A stretch of 64,000 nucleotides of DNA from Aromatoleum toluolicum (GCF_012911005.2 NZ_WTVS01000001.1:1-64000); one strand, 5' to 3'; positions 7,922-16,757 are shown, counted from the first letter of the stretch. Program-made: numbers and translations. The notes: generated by a model from the letters alone, not told the origin.

Positions 7922-10674
7922 ACAGCCTCCTTGCGTTCGACCTTGCGCACCGCGACGCGCACGATGTCCGAGCCCGAGCCGGTGGCATCCGTCAGTTCCA
8001 TCGACATCGGCGCGATGGTGTTCAGGCTGGGCATGCCGAAATCCTTGGCGACGGGCGTCGCCCAGTGGTCGAACTGGCCGAGGATCACCAGCGTGTCGGG
8101 ACGCACGCCCTGGGCGAGCACCGCGTCGCCGTAGGTCGCGCCGATGTGCGAGCGCACCTCGATGCGATCGCCGTCGCTGATGCCCAGGCTCTTTGCGGTC
8201 TTGGCGTTGATGATCACGCCGGTGTGACCACGCACGTTCTGTGCGACCTCGCGCATCAGCGCGATGCTGGCGTTGCCGCCGGTGTGGTACTGCATGCTCT
8301 TGGTCGCCAGCAGCCACAGCGGGAAATCCTCGGGCTTGCCGCCGGCGTTGGCGATCTGCTGCGTCCAGCGCCCCGGCACGTCGTGCCACTCGGGGAGCGC
8401 CGCGTATTCGGACAGCTGCTCGTCCCACCAGTGCATCTTGTGCTCGTGCAGGCGGTTGCCGAGCTCGCGGCCGATTCGCAGCAGGCGCTCCTGGTAGGGC
8501 ATCTCGTAGCGCAGGCCCTGCTTTTCCAGCGTGGGGCTCAGGTACCACTCGGTCTTGGACATCGGCACGGTGTAGAAACCGTGCTCCTTGAACCACTCCA
8601 GGTCATGCACCTCGCGCCCTTCGCTCAGGCTCGCACTCGACGCACGGCACACGGCGTCCCAGATCTCCTCGACACCGTGCTCCTTGCTCGCGTCGAGGCT
8701 GTAGTCGTAGCCGTCCGCCTTCAGCGGCGCGCCGCCGCCCGCGCCGCGGTTGAGCGCGTTGTTGTAGGCCTCCAGCAGGCCGGTGCGCTTGGCGAGCTGC
8801 GTGCTGATCCAGGTGAAGTCGCGCGTATCGCCCTGCGCCTCGACCGCCGGCTGGCGCAGCACCACGCCGCGATGCTCCCAGAACTGCTCGACGAACTTGG
8901 TGCCGCCGACCTTGATCATCTGCAGCGATTCGAGGTCGGTCGCCTCGGGCAGCAGCAGGTCCGCCATCCAGTTGGTCTCGTCCAGCGTGTAGGCGAAGGA
9001 CACCGTGAAGGGGAACTTCGCGATCTCCTCGACCAGCGTGCGCGTGTCCCAGAACGAGATCGCCGGATTGGTGCGGTAGATGAACCACACGTCGGGCAGC
9101 GTCGGCAGGGGCATGTTCCAGTCCGACGGCACTTCGCGCTGGAACATCCACGCGAGTTGCGTCGGCCCCAGCGCCTGGCTCCACGCCGTGTTGCCGACGA
9201 TGGGCACCAGCGTGCGGTGGATGTTGCGCCCCGTGGGCTTCGCGACCCAGTGTTCCTTGTCGGTCGGGTTGAAGTACTGCGCCATGAAGCCGTCTTCACC
9301 GGCTTTCACGCTCAGCAGGCGGTTGTCGTGCGGGCGGTTCAGGCGCACCGTCGTGCCCAGCGTGCCGCCGGGGTTTTCCAGTGCACCGACCAGCGTCGCG
9401 AGCAGCGTGCGCGCCCAGCAGCATTCGAACGCACCCCAGCCGTTATTCACCGACTTGCCCAGCGTGACCGCGACGGGGCGCAGCGGCAGCGTCTGGCCGT
9501 CGATCTCGATGGTCTCGCCGATAGAGGCGTTCTCCAGATACTCGTTGGCGATGCGGCGGATCGTCGCGGCGGGCACGTCGCAGATCGACTCGGCCCATTC
9601 GGGCGTGTACTTCGCCATGTGCTCGACGAGCTTCGTGTAGGCGGTGATGCCTTCGGCGACGTCGAACTGCTGCCGCGCGTCGTCGGCGTCGATGCTGATT
9701 GCACCTTCGACACGGAAATGTCCCGCCACTGCCGGTACTGCGCCTTCTGTGTCGAAGGGCACGGCGCGGCCACTACGTTCATCCCACAACAGCGGCTTGC
9801 CCGATTCCGCGTCGCGCAGGTACAGGCCGTCGGGTCCAACGAGATAGGGCGACGAGCTGCGATCGCGCAGGAAGGCCACATCGAGCTTGTCCAGCCCCTG
9901 CTCGCACACCAGCACGTGGATCAACGCGAACATGAAGGCCGGATCGGTCTTCGGGCGGATCGGCACCCATTCCGCCGAACAGGCACCCGTCACCGACAGG
10001 TGCGGCTCGACCTGCACGCGCTTGTAGCCGCGCACCCGCGCGTCGGCATGGCGCGTCACCGCGCAGGGGCCACCCGAGGCTTCGACGTTGGAGCCGATCG
10101 AGATCACGTAGCGCGCGAGCGGCGTGTCCGCAGCGACGGTGAAGCCGCGGTGCCAGAACTCGCCGTACAGGTGCTCCGAATGCACGCACTTCACGCCCTG
10201 GCCGGAGCCGAAGCTGTAGTCGATCGGGCCCCACGCGGCGAGGAAGGCCGGCAGCGAGCCCATGTACATGCCGGGCGTGCCGCCATGCCCGAAGGTCGCG
10301 GCGACGCGCGGCAGACCGGAGTCATCGACCAGCCCCTTCGCGCGCACCGACGTCAGCTTTGCGCTGACCAGGTCCAGCGCCTCGTCCCACGAGATCGGCA
10401 CGAAGCCCGGATCCTCTTTGCGCCCCTTCTTCGGGTTGGTGCGCTTCATCGGCTGCAGCACGCGGTGCGGGTTGTAGGTCTTCTGCACTAGGCCGTAGGC
10501 CTTCACGCACACGCGACCGCGCGCCGGATGGATGTCTTCCGCGGCGAAGTTGGGCTCGATCTCGGTCGCGACGCCGTCGACGACCTTCACGTTCATGAAG
10601 TCCGGTCCGGCCACGCAGTTGTAGCAATAGGTCGGGACCTTCCGCACCGATTGCGGATTGGTAGTTGAGGACAT
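7918..10674 (-). CDS. padB: Phenylacetyl-CoA:acceptor oxidoreductase, molybdopterin subunit (PadB)
   Basis: Large subunit of 918 residues in the DMSO reductase superfamily; with PadC and PadD it oxidises phenylacetyl-CoA to phenylglyoxylate using quinone. The catalytic region includes SIGSNVEASGGP and long molybdopterin-binding blocks, and the C-terminal MopB-type domain contains GISDGDRIEVRSHIG. There is no twin-arginine signal, so the enzyme is cytoplasmic. The N-terminal Fe-S motif is reduced: C17-x2-C20 then C56, with proline/aspartate (24-25) where a third cysteine usually sits. The ATG at 10674 follows GGGGGAGAC; a much longer reading frame runs into fdhD and is not the gene. fdhD ends 20 bases upstream. 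Confidence 0.9.
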   Translation of the reverse strand: MSSTTNPQSVRKVPTYCYNCVAGPDFMNVKVVDGVATEIEPNFAAEDIHPARGRVCVKAYGLVQKTYNPHRVLQPMKRTNPKKGRKEDPGFVPISWDEALDLVSAKLTSVRAKGLVDDSGLPRVAATFGHGGTPGMYMGSLPAFLAAWGPIDYSFGSGQGVKCVHSEHLYGEFWHRGFTVAADTPLARYVISIGSNVEASGGPCAVTRHADARVRGYKRVQVEPHLSVTGACSAEWVPIRPKTDPAFMFALIHVLVCEQGLDKLDVAFLRDRSSSPYLVGPDGLYLRDAESGKPLLWDERSGRAVPFDTEGAVPAVAGHFRVEGAISIDADDARQQFDVAEGITAYTKLVEHMAKYTPEWAESICDVPAATIRRIANEYLENASIGETIEIDGQTLPLRPVAVTLGKSVNNGWGAFECCWARTLLATLVGALENPGGTLGTTVRLNRPHDNRLLSVKAGEDGFMAQYFNPTDKEHWVAKPTGRNIHRTLVPIVGNTAWSQALGPTQLAWMFQREVPSDWNMPLPTLPDVWFIYRTNPAISFWDTRTLVEEIAKFPFTVSFAYTLDETNWMADLLLPEATDLESLQMIKVGGTKFVEQFWEHRGVVLRQPAVEAQGDTRDFTWISTQLAKRTGLLEAYNNALNRGAGGGAPLKADGYDYSLDASKEHGVEEIWDAVCRASSASLSEGREVHDLEWFKEHGFYTVPMSKTEWYLSPTLEKQGLRYEMPYQERLLRIGRELGNRLHEHKMHWWDEQLSEYAALPEWHDVPGRWTQQIANAGGKPEDFPLWLLATKSMQYHTGGNASIALMREVAQNVRGHTGVIINAKTAKSLGISDGDRIEVRSHIGATYGDAVLAQGVRPDTLVILGQFDHWATPVAKDFGMPSLNTIAPMSMELTDATGSGSDIVRVAVRKVERKEAV

Positions 10675-10694
10675 GTCTCCCCCGTTTTGCTTTT

Positions 10695-11513
10695 TTAGTG
10701 AACCCGCTCGGGGTGGGAATAGATGCTGTGGCGCTCGCCACGCGCAAAGCCGATCAGGGTCAGGCCGGCGGCCTGCGCGACGCGCACCGCCATGCCGGTC
10801 GGCGCCGAAACCGCCGCCACCACCGCGATGCCGACCGCCGCCGACTTCTGCACGATCTCGTAGCTCGCGCGGCTGGTCATGAACAGGAAACCGTCGTTGA
10901 AGGAACGCTGCTGCGCGGCGATGGCGCCGATGAGCTTGTCGAGCGCGTTGTGCCGGCCGACGTCCTCGCGCACGAACTCGACACGGCCGTCGAAGCCGCA
11001 CCACGCGGCGGCATGCACGGCGCCGGTGAGGTCGAACAGATGCTGGCGCGACTGGAGCTCGGCCTGGGCGCGCTGCAGGGCGCCCGCGTCGAGCATTCCC
11101 GTCGCGCCGACTTTCGCGATCGGACGACAGGCGAGCTGATCGAGGCTTTCGACGCCGCAGATGCCGCAGCCAGTGCGCCCCGTCATCGCGCGACGGCGCG
11201 CCCGCAGCTGGGCGAAGCGCTCGCCCGCCAGCTGCATCTGCACCTCGGTGCCGTGAGCGTGCTCGACGACCTCGATGTCGAGGATCTCGCGGACGTTGCT
11301 GGCGATGCCCTCGCTCAGGCTGAAACCGACGGCGAAGTCCTCGAGGTCCTGCGGCGTGGCCATCATCACTGCGTGCGAGAACCCGTTGTACACCAGCGCG
11401 ACCGGCACTTCCTCGGCCACGGAATCCGCGGCGCGGACCGCAGCACCATCGGTCCACCGGTCCACGTCGTACATCCCGTGAGCATCCGCCATCGAAACCG
11501 CATCGTGCCGCAT
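10695..11513 (-). CDS. fdhD: Molybdenum cofactor sulphurtransferase FdhD
   Basis: FdhD passes sulphur to the bis-MGD cofactor of formate dehydrogenase-like enzymes. The 272-residue product has the conserved redox pair in RTGCGICGVESL and the later FVREDVGRHNALDKLIG and TSRASYEIVQK blocks. I took the ATG at 11513, which has GAGG six bases before it; an in-frame start at 11591 would add residues unlike the family and lies in the predicted promoter. It is the first gene of the pad operon, 20 bases before padB, so its job here is probably maturation of the PadB cofactor rather than formate dehydrogenase, which is not in the window. Confidence 0.9.
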   Translation of the reverse strand: MRHDAVSMADAHGMYDVDRWTDGAAVRAADSVAEEVPVALVYNGFSHAVMMATPQDLEDFAVGFSLSEGIASNVREILDIEVVEHAHGTEVQMQLAGERFAQLRARRRAMTGRTGCGICGVESLDQLACRPIAKVGATGMLDAGALQRAQAELQSRQHLFDLTGAVHAAAWCGFDGRVEFVREDVGRHNALDKLIGAIAAQQRSFNDGFLFMTSRASYEIVQKSAAVGIAVVAAVSAPTGMAVRVAQAAGLTLIGFARGERHSIYSHPERVH

Positions 11514-11582
11514 CGTCCACCTCGCAAACCGGATTTGTGTCGCCTGCCGATACCGACGCCCAAGATCCGACGTCTTGCGTTC

Positions 11583-11611
11583 ACGATACAAACTGATCGA
11601 TTATTGGTCAA
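11583..11611 (-). promoter_or_regulatory. Sigma-70-like promoter of the fdhD-pad operon
   Basis: On the minus strand TTGACC (11611-11606) and TATCGT (11588-11583) are 17 bases apart, a good -35 and a fair -10 element. Transcription would begin near 11576, about 60 bases before the fdhD ATG. The promoter lies inside a seven-base inverted repeat and downstream of an FNR-type box, which makes it more credible than the hexamers alone. Confidence 0.55.
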
Positions 11612-11624
11612 GTTTTCTGTATCG
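11584..11624. promoter_or_regulatory. Inverted repeat embracing the pad promoter, candidate repressor operator
   Basis: CGATACA at 11584-11590 and its exact complement TGTATCG at 11618-11624 enclose the predicted -35/-10 region. The left arm overlaps the -10 hexamer. The divergent PaaX-type regulator is the obvious candidate to bind here. The link between site and protein is inference. Confidence 0.5.
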
Positions 11625-11640
11625 CTTTTTTCCTCATTGT

Positions 11641-11654
11641 TTGATTTGCATCAA
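11641..11654. promoter_or_regulatory. FNR/Anr-type box
   Basis: TTGATTTGCATCAA matches the FNR consensus TTGAT-N4-ATCAA at all ten defined positions. Its centre (11647.5) is about 71.5 bases upstream of the predicted pad transcription start, a spacing used by class I FNR sites. It predicts anoxic activation of the pad operon. Confidence 0.75.
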
Positions 11655-11792
11655 TAACGCAGAATACCCCCGCGCGCCTTTGCGACGGACTCCGCCGCGC
11701 GTTCATTTCCCGCGCCTCGGACATGGCGTTAGAATCGACCGACCCCATCACGCTCGCGCCCCGCGGACATACGAAATAACGGTGCAAAAACA

Positions 11793-12749
11793 ATGAAAAG
11801 CCGTTTCCTCGAACAGTGGATCAGCGACTACCTGGCCGAGCGCCGGGTGCGCGCGAACTCCCTGATCATCACCGTGTACGGTGACTTCATCGCCCCGCAC
11901 GGCGGCACCGTCTGGCTCGGCAGCTTCATCCGGCTGGTCGAGCCACTGGGGCTGAATGAGCGCATGGTGCGCACCAGCGTGTATCGCCTGTCGCAGGACA
12001 GCTGGCTGGAATCGGAACAGATCGGGCGCAAGAGCTACTACAGCCTGACGGCATCCGGCCGCCGGCGCTTCGAGCACGCCTACCGCCGCATCTACGACAC
12101 GCCGCAGGAGAGCTGGAACGGCGAATGGCAACTGGTCGTGCTGCCTTCCACGCTGGGCTCGCCGGAGCGCGACACGCTGCGCAAGGAGCTGTCGTGGGCA
12201 GGCTACGGCAACGTCGCGCCGGGGGTGATGGGACACCCGTCGGCCGACACCGCGACGCTGACGGAGATCCTCCAGGACACCGGCACGCAGGACAAGGTCG
12301 TGCCGCTGCAGGCGGCGACGCTGGGCGCGCTATCGACCCGGCCCTTGCAGGATCTCGCGCGCGAATGCTGGAACCTCGACGAGATCGAGGCGACCTACCG
12401 CGAGTTCTCGGACCGCATGCGCCCGGTGTTGCGCTCGCTGCGCAGCACGCGCAATCTCGATCCGGAACAGTGCTTCCTCATCCAGACGCTGACGATGCAC
12501 GAGTTCCGCCGCGCGCTGCTGCACGACCCGCAGCTGCCCGCGCAGCTCATGCCGCGCGACTGGAGCGGCACCGCCGCGCGCACGCTGTGCCGCGACCTCT
12601 ACCACATCACGTGGCGGTACTCGCAGCAGCACCTGATGGCGGTGTGCGAAACGCCGGCCGGTGCACTGCCACCGGCAGCGTCATATTTCTACGAACGTTT
12701 CGGCGGACTCGATCGCGAGCCGGTGGCGGCGGAAACGACGCCAGGGTGA
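11793..12749 (+). CDS. PaaX-family transcriptional repressor
   Basis: A 318-residue regulator of the PaaX family, whose members sense phenylacetyl-CoA in phenylacetate catabolism. The N-terminal winged helix is visible in ANSLIITVYGDFIAPHGG and NERMVRTSVYRLSQDSWLES; the C-terminal part keeps the family pattern LIQTLTMHEFRRALLHDPQLP and YHITWRYSQQH. It is transcribed away from the fdhD-pad operon with 279 bases between starts, so it most likely represses that operon and perhaps itself, relieved by phenylacetyl-CoA or phenylacetate. Which ligand is used cannot be read from sequence. Some strains may call the equivalent gene padR. Confidence 0.85.
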   Translation: MKSRFLEQWISDYLAERRVRANSLIITVYGDFIAPHGGTVWLGSFIRLVEPLGLNERMVRTSVYRLSQDSWLESEQIGRKSYYSLTASGRRRFEHAYRRIYDTPQESWNGEWQLVVLPSTLGSPERDTLRKELSWAGYGNVAPGVMGHPSADTATLTEILQDTGTQDKVVPLQAATLGALSTRPLQDLARECWNLDEIEATYREFSDRMRPVLRSLRSTRNLDPEQCFLIQTLTMHEFRRALLHDPQLPAQLMPRDWSGTAARTLCRDLYHITWRYSQQHLMAVCETPAGALPPAASYFYERFGGLDREPVAAETTPG

Positions 12750-12763
12750 CCGTGGGTGCCTGA

Positions 12764-12784
12764 GCGCCGCACCGCGTGCGGCGC
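12764..12784. terminator. Hairpin between the convergent paaX-like and ferredoxin genes
   Basis: GCGCCGCAC, a three-base loop CGC, and GTGCGGCGC form a perfect nine-pair stem in the 79-base gap where two convergent genes end. No T tract follows on either strand, so it is a weak or factor-assisted terminator at best. Confidence 0.5.
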
Positions 12785-12828
12785 ATCAGCCGAAGGTATC
12801 GTCCGCGGGATGATCGTTTCGAGGCCGC

Positions 12829-13110
<282 letters not shown>

Positions 13111-13950
13111 TCACAGCGCGAAATCGGCTTCCAGATCGGCCACCGCCGCCGCGCCCTTCGGCTCGGGCTGGTAGGCGGGGCGGTCGCCCTTGTACAGCAC
13201 CTTGCCGACGTTGAAGCCGTCGTCGGTCATCAGCCGGCGCGCAGCGCGCGCGGCGTCGTCGGTGACATCCACTGCCGCGGTGCGCACCATGTGCTTCCAT
13301 TCGAGCTGCTCGGGGCGGAAGGTCACGCACGGACTCAGCACCTGCACCATCGAGAAGCCCGGGTGGCGGATCGCCTGCGTGATGATGTCGGCGACGTTGT
13401 TGGGGTCCGAGCTCGAGCAGCGTGCGATGAAGTTCGCGCCCGCGGCGAGCGCGACGACCAGCGGGTGGAAGGATTCGATGCCGGCGCCGTCGGGGGTGAG
13501 CTTGCTGCCTTCCCAGTCCGGGTCGGTGGTGGGCGAAGCCTGGCCCTTGGTCATGCCGTAGACCTGGTTGTCCATGACGATGTAGGTGAGGTCGACGTTC
13601 CTGCGGCAGGCGTGCAGGAAGTGGTTGCCGCCGATCGAGAAGCCGTCGCCGTCGCCGCCCGTGACGAGCACGGTGAGGTCGGGGCGCGCGATCTTGAGGC
13701 CCGTGGCGACCGGCAGCGCCCGTCCATGCACGCCGTGGAAGCCGTACACGCTGGTGTAGGCCGGGATGCGCGAGGAGCAGCCGATGCCCGACACGACGGC
13801 GACGTTCTCGGGGGCGAGCTGCAGCGTGGCGAGCGCGCGCGTGATCGCAGCGAGCACCGAGTAGTCGCCGCAACCGGGGCACCAGATGGGTTTGACGTCC
13901 GACTTGTAGTTCTTGGCGGTGTAGTCCCGCTGCTGTACACAGGCGTCCAT
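13111..13950 (-). CDS. korB: 2-oxoglutarate:ferredoxin oxidoreductase, beta subunit (KorB)
   Basis: Thiamine diphosphate subunit of 279 residues. Motifs include IWCPGCGDYSVLAAI at the N-terminus, VSGIGCSSR, and the TPP/magnesium motif GGDGDGFSIGGNH near residue 100 with NQVYGMTKGQASPT after it, matching KorB/PorB proteins. The ATG at 13950 has GGAG about eight bases upstream; it begins two bases after the korA stop. With KorA it oxidises 2-oxoglutarate to succinyl-CoA and reduces ferredoxin. The pathway role (supplying benzoyl-CoA reductase) is inferred from the fused KorA and the adjacent ferredoxin. Confidence 0.9.
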   Translation of the reverse strand: MDACVQQRDYTAKNYKSDVKPIWCPGCGDYSVLAAITRALATLQLAPENVAVVSGIGCSSRIPAYTSVYGFHGVHGRALPVATGLKIARPDLTVLVTGGDGDGFSIGGNHFLHACRRNVDLTYIVMDNQVYGMTKGQASPTTDPDWEGSKLTPDGAGIESFHPLVVALAAGANFIARCSSSDPNNVADIITQAIRHPGFSMVQVLSPCVTFRPEQLEWKHMVRTAAVDVTDDAARAARRLMTDDGFNVGKVLYKGDRPAYQPEPKGAAAVADLEADFAL

Positions 13951-13952
13951 GC

Positions 13953-15680
13953 TCAGCTCCACTGGGTGATGTGTTCGACGATGGCGCCGGGGCGAACCGC
14001 CAGCGGACCGGGGTGGTGCAGTGCCTTGACCTGACGCGGCAGGTCGTACTGCGCGCGCAGGTAGCGGTGGAACTGCCCGCTGTGCGATTGCTCGACGACG
14101 AGCACGCGTTCGACGCCTTGCAGGGCCTGGGCGAACTTCTCCGGCTGCACAGGGGAGATGAGGCGCACGGCGATGAGTTTCACGGCGTGGCCGGCGGCGC
14201 GCAGGCGTTCGAGCGCTTCGCGCGCGGGGCCGGCGCTGGAGCCCCAGGTGAGGATGGCGGTGTCGGCGTCTTGGTCGCCGGTGATGTCGGCCCAGTGCTC
14301 GCCGTAGTGGTAGCCGGTGAGCTTCCTCAGGCGCTTGTCGAGCTGCGCCTGATGGTCGGAGGCTTGCGACGAGGGGGTGCCGGTTTCGTTGTGTTCGAGG
14401 CCGTCGGCGGTGTAGGTGTAGCCGGCCATGCCGGGGATGGCCATCGGCGACACGCCCGAGGCGGTATTGGCGTAGCGCTTGTACTGCACGCCTTCGGCAA
14501 GGGCGGCGGGCTTTTCGCGCTGGCCGATGAAGCTGACCGCGGCCGAACGCGGCATCACCGCGCGCGCCTGACCCATCGCCTGGTCGGTGAGGACGATCGC
14601 GGCGGTCTGCAGGCTTTCAGCCAGATGCACCGCCCACTGCGTCGTGAACAGGCAGTCGGCGACCGAGGTGGGGGCGAGCACGAGGTGCGGGGCGTCGCCG
14701 TGCAGGCCATACACGGCGATGTTGAGGTCGGCCTGTTCGGATTTCGTGGCGATGCCGGTCGAGGGGCCGACGCGCATGACGTCGATGACGACGATGGGCA
14801 CTTCGGCGGCCACCGCGAGACCGAGCGATTCGGTCATCAGCGCGAGGCCCGGGCCGGAGGTGGCCGTCAGGGACGGGACGCCGCCGTAGGAGCCGCCGAT
14901 GATCTGGTTGATGGATGCCAACTCGTCCTCGGCCTGCACGAGCACGCCGCCGACTTTCGGCAGCGCCGGGGCAAGCCACTCGAGCACTTCCGTGGCCGGG
15001 GTGATCGGGTAGGCGGCGACGAAGCGCACGCCGCCGCGCAGCGCGCCCATGCCGGTGGCTTCGTTGCCGGTGATGCTCCAGCGCTCGCGGGTGGCCGGTG
15101 TGCCGGCGGGGAGCCTGGGTACCGCGGGGAAGTCTTTGGCGGCTGCGACGCCGGCGCGGAAGGCGGCGATGCTCGCGGCGATCGCCTCCTCGCCCTTGCG
15201 CTTCAGGGTGTCGCGCAGCACGCCGAGGACGACGTCCTCGCCGAGGCCGATCATGCCGGCGATGGCGCCGAAGGCGACCATGTTGGGGCGCCCGTCGGGG
15301 ACTGTCTTGGCGAGCGCCTTCATCGGCAACGCGATCTGCTGCGCGCCGCTGCGGGTGAATACTTCGGGGGTCGCGCCTTCGCCGGGGTCGCCGATGATCA
15401 GGCTCTCCGGACCGAGCGGGATCTCGGCGGCGAAACGGCCGACGTTCTGCCAGTCGACGCCGACCAGCAGGTGGAAGCGGTCGTCGTGCGAGGCGATCGG
15501 CTCGGTGCCCAGCCGGATCATCACCGCCGCCTCGCCGCCGCGGATCTGCGGACCCGACGAGCGCGTCATGTACGCGTACCAGCCGGCGCGCGCCGCCGCC
15601 TCCAGCAGCAGGCTGCCCGCGGTCACCACCCCCGCCCCGCCGCTGCCCGCCATCACCAGTGAAACCGTCTGTCCGCCCAT
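13953..15680 (-). CDS. korA: 2-oxoglutarate:ferredoxin oxidoreductase, fused gamma-alpha subunit (KorA)
   Basis: A 575-residue fusion: residues 1 to ~190 are a gamma domain (VMAGSGGAGVVTAGSLL, SSGPQIRGGEAAVMIRLG) and the rest an alpha domain (FVAAYPITPATEVLEWLA, TATSGPGLALMTESLGLAVAAEVP, and near the end VLVVEQSHSGQFHRYLR). This two-subunit layout with a ~60-68 kDa fused chain is that of Thauera aromatica KorAB. The ATG at 15680 has GGAGGG five bases upstream; an extra 25-residue upstream extension lacks homology. It is transcribed divergently from a MarR regulator across 172 bases. Confidence 0.9.
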   Translation of the reverse strand: MGGQTVSLVMAGSGGAGVVTAGSLLLEAAARAGWYAYMTRSSGPQIRGGEAAVMIRLGTEPIASHDDRFHLLVGVDWQNVGRFAAEIPLGPESLIIGDPGEGATPEVFTRSGAQQIALPMKALAKTVPDGRPNMVAFGAIAGMIGLGEDVVLGVLRDTLKRKGEEAIAASIAAFRAGVAAAKDFPAVPRLPAGTPATRERWSITGNEATGMGALRGGVRFVAAYPITPATEVLEWLAPALPKVGGVLVQAEDELASINQIIGGSYGGVPSLTATSGPGLALMTESLGLAVAAEVPIVVIDVMRVGPSTGIATKSEQADLNIAVYGLHGDAPHLVLAPTSVADCLFTTQWAVHLAESLQTAAIVLTDQAMGQARAVMPRSAAVSFIGQREKPAALAEGVQYKRYANTASGVSPMAIPGMAGYTYTADGLEHNETGTPSSQASDHQAQLDKRLRKLTGYHYGEHWADITGDQDADTAILTWGSSAGPAREALERLRAAGHAVKLIAVRLISPVQPEKFAQALQGVERVLVVEQSHSGQFHRYLRAQYDLPRQVKALHHPGPLAVRPGAIVEHITQWS

Positions 15681-15769
15681 CCGACCCTCCGTCTGCGACG
15701 ACTGGAACTGGCGCGTAGGCCACGCACCCCGATGAGCAGACTCTACCGATCGCATTGCTCTCTGTCAAA

Positions 15770-15829
15770 TTGTTTGTCTTCCACTATTTTTATCAACGTT
15801 TGGACGGCATACTTGGGAGACCCAACGTT
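15770..15829. promoter_or_regulatory. Candidate regulatory sites between korA and marR
   Basis: The 172-base divergent region contains the block TTGTTTGTCTTC (15770-15781), nearly the same as blocks before pchC and the aldehyde oxidoreductase, and two AACGTT palindromes in similar surroundings (CAACGTTT at 15794-15801 and 15823-15830) spaced 29 bases apart, about three helical turns. The adjacent MarR protein is the natural candidate binder. Functional assignment is inference. Confidence 0.35.
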
Positions 15830-15852
15830 TTGTTTTTCCCCATATTCATTCC

Positions 15853-16314
15853 ATGACACAAAAAAAACCGACAGACAAGAAAGGGCTCGACTTCGGCATG
15901 CTGCCCGGCCTGGCGGGCTACCAGCTGCGTCTCGCGCAGATCGCGATCTTCCGTGACTTTGCCGAAGGACTCGGCGAATTCGACGTCACCCCCGGCCTGT
16001 TCGGCATCCTAGTGATCATCGAGGCCAACTCCGGACTGAAGCAGACCGAGCTCGCCCGCGCCGCCCACCTCGACCGCTCGACGGTCGTCTCCGTCATCGA
16101 CAACCTCGAACGCCGCGGCCTCGTGGAGCGCCGCCCCGCCGAGAACGACCGCCGCTCGAACTCCTTGGTGCTCACAACCGACGGCGTGGCGCTGCTGAAG
16201 AAGCTCAAGCGGCGCGTGCAGGAACATGAAAAGCGGCTCGTCGAGCACCTCAGCGAAGACGAGCGCACCAACCTCGTGAGCCTGCTGCAGAAGATCTTTC
16301 CGGAACACCGGTGA
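15853..16314 (+). CDS. MarR-family transcriptional regulator
   Basis: Winged-helix regulator of 153 residues with the MarR core: [33 protein letters not shown] (helix-turn-helix) and the wing [15 protein letters not shown]. It is divergent from korA-korB-ferredoxin, so it probably controls those genes and itself. The first ten residues are unusually lysine-rich ([10 protein letters not shown]) and coded by an A-rich stretch with no strong ribosome site. It overlaps the next gene by GTGA. The ligand is unknown; an aromatic acid or its CoA thioester is plausible from context. Confidence 0.85.
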   Translation: MTQKKPTDKKGLDFGMLPGLAGYQLRLAQIAIFRDFAEGLGEFDVTPGLFGILVIIEANSGLKQTELARAAHLDRSTVVSVIDNLERRGLVERRPAENDRRSNSLVLTTDGVALLKKLKRRVQEHEKRLVEHLSEDERTNLVSLLQKIFPEHR

Positions 16315-16550
16315 GCAGCACACAACCCGGAAACCCGCTTCACGGCGTCACGCTGGAAGCCATGCTGACCCGCCTGGTGGAGCACTATGGCTGGGACTCG
16401 CTGGGCGAGCAGATTGCCATCCGGTGCTTCACGCACGAACCCAGCATCCCCTCCAGCCTCAAATTCCTGCGGCGCACCCCTTGGGCGCGCGAGAAGGTCG
16501 AGTCCCTATACCTTTACATGCTCCGTTCGCAGGCAAGGAATACGAAATGA
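16311..16550 (+). CDS. VF530-like small DNA-binding-fold protein
   Basis: A 79-residue protein of the VF530 (DUF2132) family, recognised by [21 protein letters not shown] and [29 protein letters not shown]. The structure known for the family is a helical fold thought to bind DNA; no cellular role is settled. It starts with GTG overlapping the MarR stop and ends overlapping the next start as ATGA, so three genes are translated as a unit. Confidence 0.8.
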   Translation: MSSTQPGNPLHGVTLEAMLTRLVEHYGWDSLGEQIAIRCFTHEPSIPSSLKFLRRTPWAREKVESLYLYMLRSQARNTK

Positions 16551-16744
16551 CCTACGAAGAACATCTGGATGAAGTCACGACGCTGATCACCGAGAAATAC
16601 AACGTCGAAGACCAGGCCGCCATCGACATGGTGATGCGCGCCCAAGCGGACGACTTCTTCACGCTTCACGACGACGATCCGTCGATCTGCACCCTCGACC
16701 GCGCCCACGCCGACGCGCGCGCCGTCTACCAGAAATATCGCTGA
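16547..16744 (+). CDS. Small acidic protein, unknown function
   Basis: A 65-residue acidic product ([22 protein letters not shown], then [22 protein letters not shown]) without a family I can name. It has one cysteine, no signal peptide and no membrane segment. Coupling to the VF530 gene by ATGA and codon use like the surroundings argue that it is real. Its downstream neighbour, an OsmC-like gene, begins 14 bases later behind GAGGAG. Confidence 0.6.
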   Translation: MTYEEHLDEVTTLITEKYNVEDQAAIDMVMRAQADDFFTLHDDDPSICTLDRAHADARAVYQKYR

Positions 16745-16757
16745 GGAGAAGCACACG

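Noticed and set aside
7918-11520. PadB read as a 1200-residue protein
   Set aside because: The extra N-terminal part is the antisense-like frame of fdhD; a good start with GGGGGAGAC lies at 10674 and the cysteine motif begins just after it.
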